Shown piece by piece: positions 12,844 to 14,459 of a stretch of DNA of 14,459 nucleotides; the stretch's first letter is position 1; the number at the start of each line of letters is the position of its first letter. Made by a program: the position numbers and the translations under genes. The notes below the pieces were generated by a model. The model was not told the DNA's origin, made no database searches, and saw only the letters and a list, made by a program, of their open reading frames with translations. Source of the stretch: Microbacteriaceae bacterium. GTDB taxonomy: Bacteria > Actinomycetota > Actinomycetes > Actinomycetales > Microbacteriaceae. The stretch is from positions 1 through 14,459 of the forward strand of contig JAGIAU010000027.1 in NCBI GenBank assembly GCA_017744755.1, written 5' to 3'.

Positions 12844-14459
12844 ATGTGCGGGATCATCGCCTACGTCGGGCCGCGGGACTCCGCCGGCCTCCTGATGGCC
12901 GGGCTCAAGCGCCTCGAGTACCGCGGCTACGACTCCGCGGGCGTCGCCGTCCTCGACCGCGAAGGGCATCTCGGCACCCGCAAGCGCGCCGGCAAGCTCA
13001 AGATCCTCGCCGACGACCTCGCCTCGAAGCCGATCGCCGACGGCGGCACCGGCATCGGCCACACCCGCTGGGCGACGCATGGCGGCCCGACCGACCGGAA
13101 CGCCCACCCGCACCTCTCGGAGGACGGCCGCCTGGCCGTCATCCACAACGGCATCATCGAGAACTTCGCCGAGCTGAAGGCGGAGCTCGTCGCCGCCGGC
13201 GTCGTCTTCCGATCCGAGACGGACACCGAGGTCGCCGCGCACCTCGTCGCCCGCGCCTACGCGGAGACCGGGGATCTGACCGAGGCGTTCCGGCGCGTGG
13301 TCGGACGCCTCGCGGGCGCGTTCACCCTCCTCGCCATGCACGAGGACGCGCCCGGCGTCGTCGTCGGCGCCCGGCGCAACTCCCCGCTCGTCATCGGCCT
13401 CGGCGAGGGGGAGAACTTCCTGGGCAGCGACGTCGCCGCCTTCGTCGAGCACACGAAGCGCGCGGTCGCCCTCGGGCAGGACCAGATCGTGACGATCCGC
13501 CCGGACTCGGTCGAGATCACCGACTTCGTCGGCGCGCGCGTCGACGGGGACGAGTACGAGGTCGCGTGGGACGCCGCCGCCGCCGAGAAGGGCGGCTGGC
13601 CGTGGTTCATGGCGAAGGAGATCAGCGAGGAGCCCGAGGCCGTCGAGCGGACGCTGCTCGGCCGCGTGAGCGACGGGCTCGTCGAGATCCCGGAGCTGTC
13701 CGGTGCGTTCTCCGAGACGGAGCTCGCCGACATCGACCGCATCCTCGTGATCGCCGCCGGCACCGCGTTCTACGCCGCCGAGGTCGGCAAGGTCGCGATC
13801 GAGGAGTGGGCCGGGATCCCGGTCGCCGTCGAGCTCGCGAGCGAGTTCAACTACCGCGACGTCATCGTCACGCCGCGCACCCTCGTCGTCTCGATCAGCC
13901 AGTCCGGCGAGACGATGGACACGCTGCTCGCCGTCAAGCGCGCCCGCGAGCTCGGCGCCCGCACGCTCTCCGTCTGCAACACGCAGGGTGCCACCATCCC
14001 GCGCGAGTCCGACGCGACCGTCTACACGCACGCCGGGCCGGAGGTCGCGGTCGCCTCGACGAAGGCGTTCGTCGCCCAGATCGCGGCGCTGTACCTCGTC
14101 GGGCTGCACATCGGCCGCGTGCTCGGCCGCGTCGACGACGCGACGCACCGCGAGATCGTCGCCGACCTGCAGGCCGCGCCCGAGCGGCTCCGCGAGGTCA
14201 TCCGCAGCTCGGAGGACAAGGTCGAGCAGCTCGCGCACTGGATGGCGGACACCCGCTCGGTGCTGTTCCTCGGCCGGCACCTCGGCTACCCCATCGCGCT
14301 CGAGGGCGCGCTCAAGCTCAAGGAAATCTCCTACATCCACGCCGAGGGCTTCGCCGCCGGCGAGCTCAAGCACGGCCCCATCGCGCTCATCGAGCCGGGC
14401 CAGCCCGTGTTCGTGCTGCTCCCGTCGCCGCGGCACTCCGCACTCATCCACTCCAAGGT
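12844..14459 (+). CDS. glmS: Glutamine--fructose-6-phosphate aminotransferase (isomerizing), 3' end outside window
   Basis: The first 538 codons of glucosamine-6-phosphate synthase, which makes GlcN-6-P from fructose-6-P and glutamine for peptidoglycan precursors. It has an N-terminal glutaminase domain with nucleophile Cys2 (MCGIIAYVG), RLEYRGYDSAG at 23-33, HTRWATHG at 73-80, and HNGIIEN at 101-107. The first SIS domain begins near 295 and has SISQSGETMDT at 350-360; the second has LFLGRHLGYPIALEGALKLK from about 475 and EGFAAGELKHGPIAL. The family is about 610-620 residues, so roughly 75 are cut off by the window end. The domain-linking motif reads KEISEEP where E. coli has KEIYEQP. There is no Shine-Dalgarno sequence; TAAACT 7 nt upstream suggests a leaderless transcript. 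Confidence 0.97.
   Translation, partial: MCGIIAYVGPRDSAGLLMAGLKRLEYRGYDSAGVAVLDREGHLGTRKRAGKLKILADDLASKPIADGGTGIGHTRWATHGGPTDRNAHPHLSEDGRLAVIHNGIIENFAELKAELVAAGVVFRSETDTEVAAHLVARAYAETGDLTEAFRRVVGRLAGAFTLLAMHEDAPGVVVGARRNSPLVIGLGEGENFLGSDVAAFVEHTKRAVALGQDQIVTIRPDSVEITDFVGARVDGDEYEVAWDAAAAEKGGWPWFMAKEISEEPEAVERTLLGRVSDGLVEIPELSGAFSETELADIDRILVIAAGTAFYAAEVGKVAIEEWAGIPVAVELASEFNYRDVIVTPRTLVVSISQSGETMDTLLAVKRARELGARTLSVCNTQGATIPRESDATVYTHAGPEVAVASTKAFVAQIAALYLVGLHIGRVLGRVDDATHREIVADLQAAPERLREVIRSSEDKVEQLAHWMADTRSVLFLGRHLGYPIALEGALKLKEISYIHAEGFAAGELKHGPIALIEPGQPVFVLLPSPRHSALIHSK

Noticed and set aside
12778..14451. 557-codon open frame antisense to glmS (also long antisense frames at 6420-8543 and 5059-6201)
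   Set aside because: Sequences are Arg/Asp/Glu/Val/Ala/Leu-rich with no motifs, and lie opposite unmistakable genes; stop-free antisense frames are expected at this GC content.
1..14459. CRISPR arrays, tRNA/rRNA genes, insertion sequences, toxin-antitoxin or defence genes
   Set aside because: No repeat-spacer pattern, tRNA-like fold, transposase motif or defence-type domain was seen; the only long repeat is the CoA-transferase pair.

Overview
The window comes from a high-GC actinobacterium. The GlmS and CoaA proteins are of the actinobacterial type, codon use is strongly G/C-ending, and three genes have a TANNNT -10 box 6-7 nt before the start codon, as in leaderless actinobacterial genes. 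A member of the Micrococcales (for example Microbacteriaceae) is my best guess, but no rRNA is present to confirm it.

Layout. Positions 1-2631 (+): the C-terminal end of an MFS exporter-like transporter, a metallo-beta-lactamase-fold hydrolase of the AHL-lactonase type, and a class III (CaiB/BaiF) CoA-transferase. Positions 2641-4092 (-): a second, paralogous CoA-transferase that meets the first tail to tail. Positions 4296-8817 (+): a tightly packed operon of an atypical SDR, an alpha-only ADP-forming acyl-CoA ligase-like protein, a GabD-like aldehyde dehydrogenase and a crotonase/enoyl-CoA isomerase. A strong hairpin (8847-8887) separates it from the convergent operon at 10911-8891 (-): SDR, MaoC hydratase and FabG-like SDR. 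A HutC-type GntR regulator (11742-10978, -) lies upstream of that operon. Housekeeping coaA (-) and glmS (+, cut by the window end) close the window and diverge from a 43-bp intergenic region.

How it works together (inference). The first 11.8 kb looks like a catabolic island for an unidentified carboxylic acid or aldehyde handled as CoA thioesters. The parts are uptake/efflux, hydrolysis of an ester or lactone, oxidation of an aldehyde to an acid, CoA activation by two CoA-transferases and/or the ligase-like protein, double-bond isomerisation and hydration (crotonase, MaoC), and oxidation of the hydroxyacyl-CoA (SDRs). No acyl-CoA dehydrogenase or thiolase lies inside the window. An 18-bp operator-like sequence recurs upstream of the GntR gene, upstream of the 10911 operon and in the 4093-4295 divergent region, so one regulator probably controls most of the island.

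The most unusual points are: a 113-bp perfect inverted repeat shared by the two diverged CoA-transferase genes, covering the predicted catalytic Asp; the apparently swapped order of the two CoA-transferase halves; an SDR that has lost all its catalytic residues; and the three-site regulon.
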